From the NCBI RefSeq assembly GCF_002878395.1, contig NC_061116.1, forward strand, positions 120,997,311 through 121,061,310: a stretch of DNA of 64,000 nt, in the 5' to 3' direction. The stretch comes from Capsicum annuum. Its lineage: Eukaryota > Streptophyta > Magnoliopsida > Solanales > Solanaceae. Made by a program: the position numbers and the translations under genes. Below the pieces are notes generated by a model. That model saw only the letters and a list, made by a program, of their open reading frames with translations, did not search any database and had not been told where the DNA came from. Below are positions 25,813 through 38,030 of the stretch, one piece after another (within the stretch, counting starts at the first letter, position 1; each line of letters opens with the position of its first letter).

Positions 25813-27465
25813 GTGGTACATTGTCTCACTAAAATAACTCTAAATCTTTAACCGAGTGTCAGATTTGGGCAAATTTGTTAGCAACGGAAAGCTTATTCAA
25901 TGCTCTACATGACAAAAAGTGGATATTAGGGAAATTCTGCATGGTTTAAAATACTTATCTCTTGGAAAGTCACTTCTCAACCTTTTAGGGACGGATTAAC
26001 ACTTCACTAAACACGCTCTATGGCTCAGACTATGAGAGAATTTTTCGGGGTCTTATACTTTCCAACCATACCCATTTCACCTTAATCCAATACCCGAGCA
26101 AAGATTTATGCCCATTTTCGTAAGAGGCGGTAAGGGTATGCGATTGGTTAGGCGCCGCCCAACCAAACTTAGGCTATTAATTAGGTACCGCCCAACCATA
26201 CTTGTGATATTAATTGGGTGCCTCCTAAGTCAATTCCAAGTGCTAAAAACACTCCGTTTTGACTTATATCAAGGGTGTTGAAGTTATTTTACACCCCTAA
26301 ACCATCCCTAATCACTTTAAATCATTATAAGGGATTTTTAAACACATTATTTACAATCCCTAATCCCTAAATTAGTCAAGTTATGATCCAAAACCCTTCC
26401 CCTCTTCCCAAAACAAAATCTAAGTTTACCTCTCAAGAATGAAGAAGTTAAGCTCCGAATTCAAAGTTTTCTACAAGGATTCTTTCAATCAAGCTTGAAG
26501 GTCCAATCTTTCAATAATTTCATCACCATTAAGGTATGTAGGGTTTGAAAAAGAACAACTATTTTATTCTTGTGCCCAAAAGTTTATTTTTTATTTAAGA
26601 TTTCATGATTTATAAATGGGGTTATACCCAAATTATCTTGTCTCGATGTTTATGAATTTAAAAGTTATTTAAGTTGTGAATTTCATGACTATTCTATCTA
26701 TTTATGCTTTGAATTGAAGGTTTATATCATGAGCTGCATCCTTCTTTTGAGAATTTGTATTTGTCAAATAATTTCAAGAATAATGTTGAGCATAAAGAGT
26801 TATTGTGAATTGCCATGAGTTTAAAACTTGTATGTTGAGTCCAAAGATTAAGTATTGAGATTTTATGACCATGTTCTTGAAAGTTTTGAACTATTACATG
26901 CATATCAAGAATGAGTTGGATTTTCAAGAATGTTATGATCTTAAGCTTATTCTCTAGCAAATTGCTTACCAAGTTTTAAGTTAAGATTGATGTTTTGATA
27001 CTAAGCTAAGATAGGAATCCACAATATTTATGATTTTAAATAAAGAAAAGCATAATTGGTCTTCATTATAGACCCTTGAGTTGTATTTAGCATCGAGTTA
27101 GGTATGATTCCAAGGTATCATGCCCCAAAAATACGTGCTATTATAGGATTGAGATTTATGGGCCCGAGGCCGAGATAGTGATCACTTAAGTTAAGGTTCT
27201 ATTCTGATTGCAAGGGTGGGCAAGATGTTGAACTCCATGTCATCTCACATGATTTATGTTAGTTAGAAGAACCTCCCAAAAGAAGACCCCTACTCTTTAA
27301 ATAGTTTATAGATTTAAAGTCTTAGTATATCTTTTGAAAGTTAATATTTTAAGATTTCCAAAGTTTTAAGTCCCCAAGTCTCTAAAAGTGTTACAGTCTT
27401 TGAGTCCCAAGTCCTAAGTTTCCTAAAGTGCTATAATTCTTAAGTTTCAAAAAAAATCCCTTTCT

Positions 27466-28010
27466 AAAGAGTATTCCCTAAATTTTACTCAGCTAGCCAG
27501 GTATGCTCCTCATATGGTGGCTGATAATAGTTCTAGGATGAGAAAGTTCGTGTCTAGTGTATCTAATAGTGTGGTCAAAGAGTGTAGGATCGCAATGTTT
27601 GTTTAGGTTGATGGTGCATGCTCAACAAATTGAAAATGAGAAAGCTAAGGAGAAAGAGAGGGAGAACAAGTGGGCTAGAATAGGTAGCTTTAATTTTGCT
27701 CAGCCAAGATCAAAAGGTGGTAATCATTCTTAGTTTCACCAGAAATATTTAGTTCTAGATCCATTCTCATCTAGTGCACCTGTGCCAAAGTTCAGAAATA
27801 ACAACTAGGATAGGGCACCAGACGCTAAGTGTAAACAGTGCCCGCACTAATCCTCTCTGCCAAAAGTGTAGAAGAAATCATCAAAGTATGTGCAAGGTTT
27901 GCATCGATGTGTGTTTTGGATGTGGAAAGCTAGGCCATAGGTTGAGAGAATGTCCGACAAGTATGTGAAAAGGTAGGAATGATCATTAATAGGGCCAGGC
28001 TAACTCTTTA
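27466..28010 (+). pseudogene. gag fragment of element B2
   Basis: The first recognisable residues are KEYSLNFTQLARYAPHMV, the C-terminal part of the gag capsid domain, then MRKFVSS and VVKECRIAM. After frameshifts come MVHAQQIENEKAKEKERE (27610) and an intact zinc knuckle CFGCGKLGHRLREC at 27912-27953 (CX2CX4HX4C). The N-terminal half and the start codon are missing at the junction with the B1 LTR. Confidence 0.85.
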
Positions 28011-28119
28011 GCAACATTTGCAGGTCACCCAACTCATCAGGGCACCACTTCGAGTGCCATCAGTGGGCAGCGCCTAAACCGACTTTATGTACTTCAGTCC
28101 TGACAGGATCAGGAAAGTT

Positions 28120-31100
28120 CTTCTGATGTGGTCACTGGTATGTTATAGGTCTTTCATTTACATGTATATGCTTTATTAGATCCTGGAGCTTCTCTTTATT
28201 TTGTAACCCCTTATATAGCTGTCAACTTCAGAGTCAGTCCCAAAATCTTAGTAGAGCCTTTATCAGTGTCTACTTTTGTGGGTAAGTCTATCATAGCCCT
28301 GCGGGTATACCGGAACTGCCCAGTTATTGTGTCTCAAAAGCTACTTTAGTAGCTTGTAGAGTTAGAGATAATAGATTTTGATGTCATTCTTGGCATGGAT
28401 TGGCTCCATTCATGCTATGCTTCAGTTGATTGTAGAAACAGAGTTGTCCATTTTTAGTTTCCAAATAAACTAGTCCTTGAATAGAGGGGTAGAACTCAGT
28501 ACTTAGGGGTCAACTTATTTCGTACCTTAGAGCAAGGAAAATGATATGTAATGGATGTATTTATCATCTTGTTTGAGTCAAAGACTATAATTCAGATACT
28601 CCTAATCTTGAGTTAGTTTCAGTAGTAAGGGAATTTCCAGATGTGTTCCCTAAAGATCTTCCCGGAGTTCCTCCCGAAAGAGAAATTGACTTTGGAATAG
28701 ACCTTTTTCTAGATACCTAGCCTATCTCTATTCCACCATACAGAATGGCTCCAGCCAAACTCAAAGAGTTGAAAGAATAATTAAGGGGTTCATCAGGCCC
28801 AGCATTTTCCTGAGGGGCGCACCAGTTCTCTTCGTGCGTAAGAAAGTTGGTTCCCTTAGGATGTGCATTGATTATCGTCAGTTGAACAAAGTCACCATCA
28901 AGAATAAATATCCACTCCCTAAAATCGATGAATTATTCTACCAACTTCAGGGTGCCAGTTATTTCTCAAAGATAAACCTCATATCTAGCTATCATCAGCT
29001 TAGAGCTAGGGAATATGACATTCTAAAACAACTTTCAGAACTCGGTATGGTCACTTCAAGTTTCTAGTCACGTCCTTTGGTCTCACAAATCCCCCAGTAA
29101 CCTTTATGGACTTGATGAACTAGTGTTCAAGCAGTATTTGGACATGTTCATCACAGTCTTCATCGATGATACTCTTGTCTACTCCCACAATAAAAATGAT
29201 CATGCAGACCACCTTAGAATTATATTGCAGACTCTTAGAGCTCATCAGTTATTCACCAAGTTCGGTAAGTGTGAGTTTTGGCTAAGGTCAATAGCTTTTC
29301 TTGGCCATATTATTTCTTATGATGGTATTAGAGTTGACCTTTAAAAGACTGAAGCTGTAAGAAAATAGCCCAGACTTATCTCTTTATCAGATATCAGGAG
29401 TTTCTTGGGTTTGGCTGGATATTTCGATGGTTTGTTGAAGTTTTTTCATCTATTGTGTCTCCTATGTCCAGATTGACTCAAAAGAAAGTTAAGTTTAAGT
29501 TGTCAGATTCTTGTGAGAAGAGTTTTCAAGAGTTGAAGACTCGACTCACCACAGCCCCAGTTTTGACCTTGCCTGATGGTTTGGATAGGTTTGTTTTGTA
29601 CTGTGATGCTTCCAAATTTGGATTGGGTTATGTTTTGATACAGAAAGGTAAGGTTATAGCTTATGTTTCTAGACAGCTTAAGCCTTAAGAAAAGAATTAC
29701 CCACCTATGATTTTAAGTTAGCAGTTATTGTGTTTGCCTTAAAGATTTAGAGGCATTATTTGTATGGGGTGCATGTTGATGTGTTCACAGATCACAAAAG
29801 CTTGCAGTATGTGTTTTCACAGAAGGATTTATATTTGTATCAAAGGAGATGGTTAGAATTATTGAAAGACTATGATATGAGTGTTTTGTACCACCCGGCC
29901 AAGGCTAATGTAGTGGCAGATAGCCTAAGTAGATTGTCTATAGGTAGTGTTGCTCATGTTGAGGATGATAAGAAGAAGTTAGTTAGGGAAGTTTATCAGC
30001 TTGACAGATTAGGTATTCGTTTGGTTAATTCTGTTGAGGGTAGTGTATGGGTTCAAAATAGTTTAGAATCTTCTTTGGTTGCCGAAGTGAAAGAGAAACA
30101 ACATAAGGATCCAAGCCTGGTTAAGTTGAAAGAGTCAGTCGAAGATCAGAAAGTAGAGGTTTTCTACCAAGGGGGAGATGGTGTATTGCATTGCTAGGGT
30201 AGACTGTGTGAGCCGTGTGTAGATGATTTGAGATAACAAATTCTTGTAGAAGCGCATAATGCACGTTACTCTATTCATCCGAGGGCCATAAAGATGTACC
30301 ACAATCTGCAGGAAATCTATTGGTGGAGTTGTATAAGGAGGGATATTGCAGAGTTTCTAGAAAAGTGCTCCATTTGTTAACAGGTTAAGATTGAACATCA
30401 AAAGCCTAGTGGGTCTATGAAGGAGTTCAGTATTCCCACTTGGAAGTGGGAGGAAGTGAACATGGATTTTGTAACAGGTTTGCCTCGAACCCATCATCAG
30501 CATGATTTAATTTGGGCCATGATGGACAGAATGACCAAATTAGCCCATTTCTTACCAGTCCATACTTCTTATTCAGCGAAGGACTATGCCAAGCTCTATA
30601 TTAGGGAGTTGGTTAGGTTGCACGTTGTTTCGCTATCTATTTCTCAGATAGAGGTACTCTGTTTACCTCTTACTTTTGGAAAGCTTTTCAGAAGGGTCTT
30701 AGTACCCGAGTTTACCTCAGTACAGCCTTTCACCCTCAGGCAGATTGTCAGGCAGAGAGGACCATTCAAACCCTTGAGGATATGTTGAGAGCGTGTGTAG
30801 TTGATTTTAAGGGTAGATGGGATGATCACTTTCCTTTGATTGAGTTCACATATAATAACAACTATCATTCCAGTATTTAAATAGCTCCATTTGAGGATCT
30901 ATATGGGAGGAGATATAGATCTCCAATTAGTTGGTTTAAGGTAGGTGAGATATCTTTGGAAATGCCTAACTTGGTGTTTGATGTGTTAGAGAAAGTTTAG
31001 TTGATCAGGGAGAGGCTTAGGGCAGCCCAAAGCCGACAAAAATCATATGTAAATGTGAGGAGAAAGGATCTTAAGTTTGAGATTGGTGATTTTATATATC

Positions 31101-31510
31101 TAAAGATCTCTCCCATGAAGGGGGTAAAAATATTTGATAAGAAGGGAAAGCTTAGTTCCCGATATGTTGGCCTTTACAAAATTTTGAGCCGTTTTGGAAA
31201 GGTGGCTTATGAGCTTGAGTTTTCTACAGACTTAGCCTCAGTGCACCCAGTATTCCATATCTCTTTGTTGAAGAACTGTATTGGTGACCCAGCTATAGTT
31301 GTTTCTTTAGAAAGTGTAGATGTTCAGAACAGCCTTTCTTACGAAGAAGTTCCAGTCGAGAACCTTGATTGTCATATTCGTAGACTAAGGAACAAAGAAG
31401 TTCCCTTGGTCAAAGTTCTTTAGAGGAATCAGTCCGTTGAAGGAGCCATTTGGGAAGCAGAAGTAGATATGCGGACCAAGTACCCTCATCTTTTCTCCAC
31501 AAACTCAGAC
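28120..31510 (+). pseudogene. pol of element B2, broken
   Basis: Protease about 28130-28480 with an apparently intact active site (LLDPGASLYFVTP) and VILGMDWLHSCYASVDC. Reverse transcriptase about 28830-29400: [15 protein letters not shown], then a catalytic VFIDDTLVYS at about 29155 (FIDD intact), with a frameshift near 29010-29120. RNase H 29455-29960 ([32 protein letters not shown]). Zinc-finger segment about 30230-30400. Integrase 30417-30910 (Asp in MDRMTKLAHF; a frameshift at the second Asp; Glu in CQAERTIQ). Chromodomain-like tail 31001-31500 (SPMKGVKIFDKKGKL, HPVFHISLLKN, LDCHIRRLRNKEV). At least ten stops or shifts make it non-functional. Confidence 0.9.
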
Positions 31511-31732
31511 TCAGTTTAAGGTAATAATTTTTCCTAGAATTTCTCTTTTCCATGCTCAGTTCCCAGCTGCGTATCACTCTTACGTCATTCATACATTCAC
31601 AAAACCAGTTCAGTCATATGTCATGATTCACACTCAGTCATGTAATCACATTTTCAGTATGTATATTCAGCATGTAACCTCTATTCCTCAGTGTTCTCAG
31701 CTTAACCAACCTCATTCGAGGACAAATATTCC

Positions 31733-31746
31733 CGAGAGAGAGATAT
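31733..31746 (+). other. Polypurine tract of element B2
   Basis: CGAGAGAGAGATAT directly before TGTAATACCCCG. The same relation is seen before the other LTRs. Confidence 0.72.
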
Positions 31747-34065
31747 TGTAATACCCCGAGAATCCCAACCAATAGTAGAACCATGATTCAAGCTCATGAG
31801 AAATAAATTATAGTTCTTTGGTAGTTTTATGATTGAGTTTGATGTGTATTAAGGCCTCAAATACGTCCTAGCTATTAGATAAATCAAAATATCCCTTACC
31901 GATTGAGTTCTAGTGAAGGATGTTGCTATAGTCAACTTCAAATGAGTATATATTTTGTTCTTCTAAGAGTTTTCAGCTCATGACCAACCAAAATATATAT
32001 AATTGAATTATATTTCCAATGATACCAATTTCATAAAAATCTGATAGTGAAGTAAAAAGTTATGCCCGTTTTACCAGAGAGTTGTCAGCCTGCCGAGGTG
32101 CGATGGACTGGCTAACGGACCGTGAAGCGAGCAATGGCCCATCAACAAAACCATCACAACTCAGGCAATAAGCTCATTTTTTAGCCTTAAAATGATGGTT
32201 TTAGTGATGTTCAATCACCAGAGTGATTGTCTGTTACCCAGATCGTCAACCAAGTTCGAAACAGCATTGTAACAACGTTTTAATGAGATTTTTTGGTCTT
32301 TCCCACCCTTTTTAACCCCTAAATCCATCAAATTAAATAACATAAATCCTCATTCATCCTTAAAATAAAAATTAGGGTTTCTTTCAAGATCATTCCCCAA
32401 GAACAAGATTTAAATCCTTCTTTAATAAAACTCAAGAATCAAAGCGTCACTATTCAAGAACCTTCGAGAAAAGTTATTCTCTTTCAAGATTCAAGATTTT
32501 GAGGTATGTTAGATATTCATCCATGGTTTTTTTTAACCTATGGAGTCCAAGAACCCAATTTCAAATTCAAAGTTATGATTTTTACATGATTAGTATGATT
32601 TTTAATCAAGAATTCCCATGAACTTCAATTTTATACCATGTTTACACGTAATTGTTGTTGTTATTAAACTCCACATGTTTGAATAGTGTTGTTTGTTGAT
32701 TTAAGCCATAATTGGTGACTTTATTATTGAAATCATGATATTACTACAAGCTTTAAAACTAATCCCATGCTTATCTTACACCATGCATTGCAAATGTTTG
32801 ATGAAATACCTACAAGAATGAGTTTTGAATAAATGATTGCCTATCATGTCCTAAAAGTTTTAGTATGATCTTGCTATTATTGTTATTGAGTCTTGGGTTT
32901 TTGAATAACCAAAATTTAGCTGTGTACCTAGTTTTCAGTATCTATAGAATGGCTTTAGAATAGTTAGAAGCATTCTCAATTCGACCATTTATTACATTCA
33001 GTTAAACTCAGTTCAATCTAATAATCAGTGTCAATCAGTTGGGAGTAACACTTAGCACCGAGTGAGTGTTTCTCCCGTCAGTTAGGCATGAGGCACTAGT
33101 AGCAGTCCCTAGGTTCCAGACCTGCGGTGCCACGGTGGATTTTGAGGGATCCCCCATCAGTTAGACATGACACCCTCTTTCTTCGGGACTTCAGATTAGT
33201 GGATTCACACAGCCAATATTAGTACCCGTGGCATGGTACTAATACCCTTCCAACTAGGGTTACAGGTTAGACCTTGATAACATATTAGGGCATGTCAGTT
33301 ATAGCTAGCTCCCACAGTCTCAGTCTAGTATTTAGCTCAGTAATTCAGTTTCAGTTTTGTGTGACCATAGCATACAGATATCAGTTACTCATTTATTAGT
33401 ACTCAGTATTTTAGTTTTTAGACGTCATTCAGAATATGTTTTATGCTTGGTCATGCATTCACAGTCTTTACAGATTTCATGCATTTTAGTCAGTACTTTA
33501 TGCTATACATTTAGTCAGTTATTACGTATGCACATGAAACCATTCATATTATACTAACCTCATTTAGAATACCAATACATTCAAAGTACTAATCACATAC
33601 CTATTTCTTGTGCTATGATGTCTCATATCATAGGTTTAAAGGCTCGGGTTCCTGATCATACTTAGACAGATCAGCCGATCAGCAGCAGTCCACAGTGGTG
33701 AGTTGTCATCCTTAGAGGACAAGTTATTTTGCATTCAATATGTCAGTAATTCATTTATCTAGTCAGTTGGAGTTAGTTGGGGGCTTGTCTCATCAACTCC
33801 ACAGTCAGTCAGTTTAGAGGCTTTCAGACTAATACAGACAGTTGGTCAGTTTTCAGTTGTTATTGACAGTTGTTTGATCAGTATTTTCAGTATTGTTTTA
33901 CAGACATTATTAGAATTATGACTTGAAACCTTATGGCATTTCTTAGTCAAATTCTACAAATACTCTTTTGTTGTCAGTTTTATTTAGTGCTCACAGCAGG
34001 TACTAGCTCATGGGTTAGCTTGAGGTCACTTATAACCGCAAGCATCGTGTGGAACCTAAGGTGTA
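31747..34065 (+). repeat. 3' LTR of element B2
   Basis: It starts TGTAATACCCCGAGAATCCC and has GAGGTATGTTAGATATTCAT at 32501. The end is set near 34065 by comparison with the LTR of G (CTTATAACCGCAAGCAT against CTTCTGACCGTAAGTACC). The terminal CA is not preserved, so the end is accurate to perhaps 10 bases. No internal nested insertion was noticed. Confidence 0.75.
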
Positions 34066-37000
34066 CTCTCGGAGAATTACATGCAACGATACATGACTGT
34101 GCATAGTCTTCCTGTGCCGAAGTAACAGAAGGGGCAACATCTGGATAGTATCTTCTATAGGTATGCTCAACATCGTTGTATGGATATGTATTGTTTGACA
34201 ACAACCATCCAAAGATATCACATATGATCTGTATATTTATAAGATTATAAAAAAATAGAAAATATGTGATGTGTTTGAACGTATCATAAAATATGGTTCG
34301 CAAAGAAAATTCAAATCATATTAAGTTTGCATAATCCCTCACATACACAAAGTAACCAAGGTGTAAACTTCACACCATTAAGCAGGTATCGAATCAGTTC
34401 AAAAATTCATCATATACACTTAACTAGTATGTATATGAGCTGAAGAAATAGAATCTGGTAGTATATGGGTAACACACAACATTTTTAATCATTAGTTATG
34501 TGTTACATGCTACTTGAATATTTTTTATTTTTGGAAATATCTTATCAAATTATTTGCACAACTCAAAACAATTACAATTAGCATAAATCCCAACCACTCA
34601 GAAATTTAACAGTAACTATATTTAAACAATATTGTAACACTTCACCAGATGTATATACATAAGATAGTTAAGTATATGGGATGGAAAAGGCCGAAACTGA
34701 TAATATATAGTGAATTTGAATTAATTTTAACAAATTATTAGCACAATTCTATACATCTAGAGTTACCAAATATCCCAAACATAAAAAAATCAAAATTGAA
34801 ATGTAGCACCATCTTAATATTTCAACACCAATAAGTTAAAAAAATACATACCTCATTATTTCAACATTGAGACATCATGTAGAATCAATTTTTGATGTGT
34901 GAATGAGCAACTACAAGATTCAATTGCTTGAACCCAAGACTTGATGATTTTGCTCTGTAATGATCTTCCTTTAGTTTCCTATGACATACATTGTTAAAAG
35001 AAACTGTTAGTAAGTATAATATCATAATCCCTTTATTTTATACAATTTATATAAATTTGTATCTGTTTTCATGATACTTCAACAATTCATTTAGAGTACA
35101 ACGTCATTAACCCACAAAAAAACCCGTCTAATACACAGAACCCATCAAATGCATGTTTTTGCTGAACATCAGTGTTGCAACAGTTTTGTCCTTTTGAGCT
35201 TGAGCCAAATTCAATTAAATAAGGTGACTTGAAAATTTTTTTATTTTTGTCTAATTATTTGCGTAGATGTATTTAAGGCATCATGCATTGCAACTTGTGC
35301 ATCAGAAAAATTCAATAAAAATTGATTGTCGTGTATTAAATACTAACTCTCAGTCATCTATGCATGACTAACAACTTTAATGGATTTAGCATTTAGTGGG
35401 GTTGTCATCCCAAAAATCAATGCATCTATGGCATCTTTTATGAATTCCGTTAGTGTATTTGAGAATTCATTGTGGTACATAAAGTTGATGAATGAAAAAT
35501 ATAAATGTAAATGAATTTTGATAATTGAGTAATTTATGTGAACCTTAAATAGTTTTGTAAAAGCAGTGATAAAAAATAAATTTAATAAAAGGAACAAGCA
35601 GTTTGTATATAGAATATATATTATCTGGTAAAAAAGATATTGCTTACGAATATTAAAAATATATACATCTCTATATGAGACTCATATACATTATAGTGAT
35701 GTATAGGAGGTTTACCAGTAATGTATTTGTCCAAAAAATAAGAAACATAATAAGTGTGGTTATTTACCATTTGTTCTTTTTGGATGTGACTGGTTTCTGA
35801 TTTTTCAATATTTGCATTGACACGGTCTTGATAACCAGCTTTAATGGGCTCAACATCAACAATTTCATCTATTGGGACATCTCCCATTTATGCACTGGAC
35901 CCTTCATAATACTGTTAAAACATACAAAAAAATAATCAAAAATGTTTTCATGTATCAAATAATTTAAAAGAGGCGTATTTCACCTTATCATCCTGACAGT
36001 TCTGGCTGTCATTTCCTTTTGATTTTATAGCACCAACTTTTCTTCACAAGACTTGATTTCAATTGTATTGTCAATACCTTCCACAACCTATATGAACCTC
36101 ATGTTCAGAAATTACATATGTTAAGATGATACAAAATTTAATTTGAAATAGAAACATATATGACACTAGTTATGTATATGTACTAAATAAGCCAAAAATA
36201 AATGAATGAAAAATTCAGAATTGGTAGATGGGTAATGGATGTTATTTATATGATACCATCTACATAAATATTGTTATGTATATAAGGTGATATTTTATCA
36301 AATCTCGACTTCCGAAAGAATATATGTTTTTCCTTTATTTTGATTTGTTGTTAAGTTCTGTATCACTTCAACATGTTCATCTATTGGAACAACTCCCATT
36401 TTTGCACTTTTCCCTTCATAATCCTGTAGAAAAATAAAATAATTTTGCAAATATTTTTTGATAACATCTGCTTAATTTAAGAATGACATATTTAACCTTA
36501 TAATATTGAAACTTTGGACTTACATTTCCTTCTGACTTTTCTGCCCTAACTTTTACTTCTTCCTCATCCTATATAAACATCAAAATCAGCAATTACATGC
36601 ATATTTCAAAAAAATAGTTTAATAAGCTGACATGTATATGTATATCACACTTTTTATATATATATATAGACTGACCAGGCTAATAAAACTTGAATGTTAA
36701 ACATTAATCTTATTCACATTTAACATAAGATGGGTAATTGCACATAAGATGTAATGTGTATACTCTCTATACATTACTGTGTTTTATGTATATGAGTAGA
36801 TTTTTTATCCCGAGATAATATAATTTACCCTTTTTCATGTGTGTTTCTTCTGTGTTAAGGTCTGCATACTGCGGATGTTGTTTAATATTTAGATGCTAAA
36901 GATTCTCAAATTTGTTATCAACCTTTACAAAAATATCTAAAACATATGAGTATATAATTAAATTGTTTATAGTGATTGAATTTAAAATAATACTTACATA

Positions 37001-37382
37001 GGACTATACAAATGAATTTATCTTGTCCAAATCAATTTTCATCATGAATCGATGTTCAGACTTGCTGGAAGATGGGGAAAAAGACTTTTTTGCATCATGG
37101 TGCAGTGAAGAACTTTGTGAAACTATAGGATCTTTAGTTTTAGATTCACTGTCAACTTTTATTTTATTCGTCGAGACATTTCCTCTTAAATGTCATGTTG
37201 TTGATTTCAGAGGTTCTTGTAACTCAACTATATTTGCATCAAAGATAACTATCCTCCTCCTTTTTTAAGGTTGTGCAAATGATGTAGTAGTAATATAACC
37301 TGTCTTTATAAAAATTTCAAATGGTGGTACTATATTGAAATATTCAAAACCTTAAGGTTCAAAGTGTGAATGTGATAGTGTG
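34066..37382 (-). pseudogene. DUF1985/Ulp1-type gene, 3' half (linker and start of protease region), truncated
   Basis: This continues the gene from 57569-59596 after element A. Exon 36998-37382 (donor GTAAGT) reads GFEYFNIVPPFEIFIKTGY, then a Ser/Lys-rich linker (SSSLHHDAKKSFSPSSSKSE) with a few stops. Two duplicated exon pairs follow (see 35835-36575). Exon 34852-34978 ends in VVAHSHIKN*FYMMSQC*N, with two Trp codons turned into TGA, and donor GTATGT. The last exon (about 34235-34066) has HTYRRYYPDVAPSVTSAQED. From memory of plant Ulp1-type proteins these lie just upstream of the His/Asp/Cys SUMO-protease (C48) domain. That domain itself is absent because the LTR of B2 begins here. Exon limits are by eye. 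Confidence 0.68.
35835..36575 (-). repeat. Tandem duplication of two exons, about 510 bp apart
   Basis: On the minus strand the pair 'EEEVKVRAEKSEGN...' (about 36570-36485) and 'DYEGKSAKMGVVPIDE' (about 36425-36380) is repeated as 'EEK...KGND...' (about 36045-35980) and 'YYEGSSA*MGDVPIDE' (about 35915-35865). Exon and intron lengths are both kept, so this is a genomic duplication inside the gene. Confidence 0.65.
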
Positions 37383-37592
37383 TGTAACGTCCTGAGTTTT
37401 TAGCTCTCAAAATTCTCTGAGTCCTGAGTTTTCTGCCCTGGAAATGACTCATCTGATGAGTCGTAATATGTCTTGACGGGTTAGGTATCCTTAGTCATAA
37501 GTTGCCCAGTGAGGGGTATTTGATTTTTTTCCTTGGGTATGACTTGAGGTTACAAGTTGTAAAGACTCATGATGAGTCATTGAGATGGAATC
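37383..37592 (+). repeat. 5' LTR of element A, first part
   Basis: It starts TGTAACGTCCTGAG and matches 55329 onward. It is broken by element F after GGAATC, and the LTR resumes at 48170. Confidence 0.92.
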
Positions 37593-38028
37593 TATAACCC
37601 CCACATTTTTTAGCTAGACATTGAGTCGTCGTTTCTTTGTGTGTAAAATCTAATCCCATGATTTGTATTTGAATATATGTGTCATGATATTTATCCTAGC
37701 GTATCAAGTGATTATGAGGTGAAAAATGTTCAATTCTACAAGGATCAACTTTAAACATGTATAAGTTTTGACATATGTAGAATTTTTCAGCTAAATACCC
37801 ACCAATCTAGTACCCGAGCAAAAAGGTTATGACCATTTTCGTGAGAAATAGTAAGGGTTCGCGATAGTCCCGTGCCGTGAGGGCTATTCCTTTGGAATAG
37901 GGGTCGCATCGCGAAGGCTACTCCCTCGAAATAGGGGTTGTTCCACGAGGGATATTCCCCTAATATTCCAATTTCTTATAGGCCAAGGGGTAATTTGGTC
38001 CTTTTCCCTCAACCCCAATCGTCGAAGA
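37593..38028 (+). repeat. 5' LTR remnant of element F
   Basis: Matches 45556-46085 (GTGTGTAAAAT, GGTGAAAAATGTTCA, GGGGTAATTTGGTCC). A tandem of about 42-bp units (GGCTATTCC...AATAGGGGTCG) lies at 37880-37965. Homology ends at CCCAATCGTCGAA, where pol sequence of RNase H starts. Confidence 0.85.
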
Positions 38029-38030
38029 CA

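Larger units (their letters stand above)
22334..26057 (-). mobile_element. Solo LTR 'C', reverse orientation, inside the B1 LTR
   Basis: The termini are TATAACGACCCG (left) and CGGGGTCTTATA (right), that is TATAAGACCCCG...CGTTATA on the minus strand, decayed from TG...CA. A perfect 5-bp TSD CTTTC flanks it at 22329-22333 and 26058-26062, and the host LTR continues on both sides. No gag or pol frame is present. About 3.7 kb is long for an LTR, partly because of the 68-bp array at 23203-23770. On the minus strand AAGGTATGCAG is found near 25308, as in the other LTRs. Homology to LTR D at the minus-strand start supports the assignment as an LTR. Confidence 0.85.
22029..27460 (+). mobile_element. 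Left half of a gypsy element ('B1'): 5' LTR interrupted by solo LTR C
   Basis: An LTR starts TGTAATACCCCGTATAC at 22029 inside the MULE transposase. It runs to 22333 and resumes at 26058/26063 after the insertion of C. Its middle resembles the LTR of element F (ACCAAATTATAGATAATTCA against ACCAAATTGTAGAGAATCGA). It has the donor-like AAGGTATGTAGGG at 26531 and ends at about 27460, where it joins gag codons with no primer binding site or gag start. A two- to three-unit tandem repeat of about 46 bp (CGCCCAACCA...) lies at 26150-26230. Confidence 0.75.
27461..34065 (+). mobile_element. Right part of gypsy element 'B2': gag-pol and 3' LTR
   Basis: It starts within gag and runs through pol to a PPT and a 3' LTR (31747 to about 34065). 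That LTR is clearly different from the LTR at 22029-27460, so left and right ends do not form one simple element. The right flank is the Ulp1-type gene on the minus strand and the left flank is the transposase. No matching TSD is visible. Confidence 0.85.

Noticed and set aside
22334..26057. C as a complete element with two LTRs
   Set aside because: No internal direct repeat of LTR size, no PBS, PPT or pol sequence was found, and the TSD fits the outer ends, so a solo LTR is simpler.
22029..34065. B as a single ordinary retrotransposon
   Set aside because: The left and right LTRs are different in sequence and no TSD matches GTATC at the right border.
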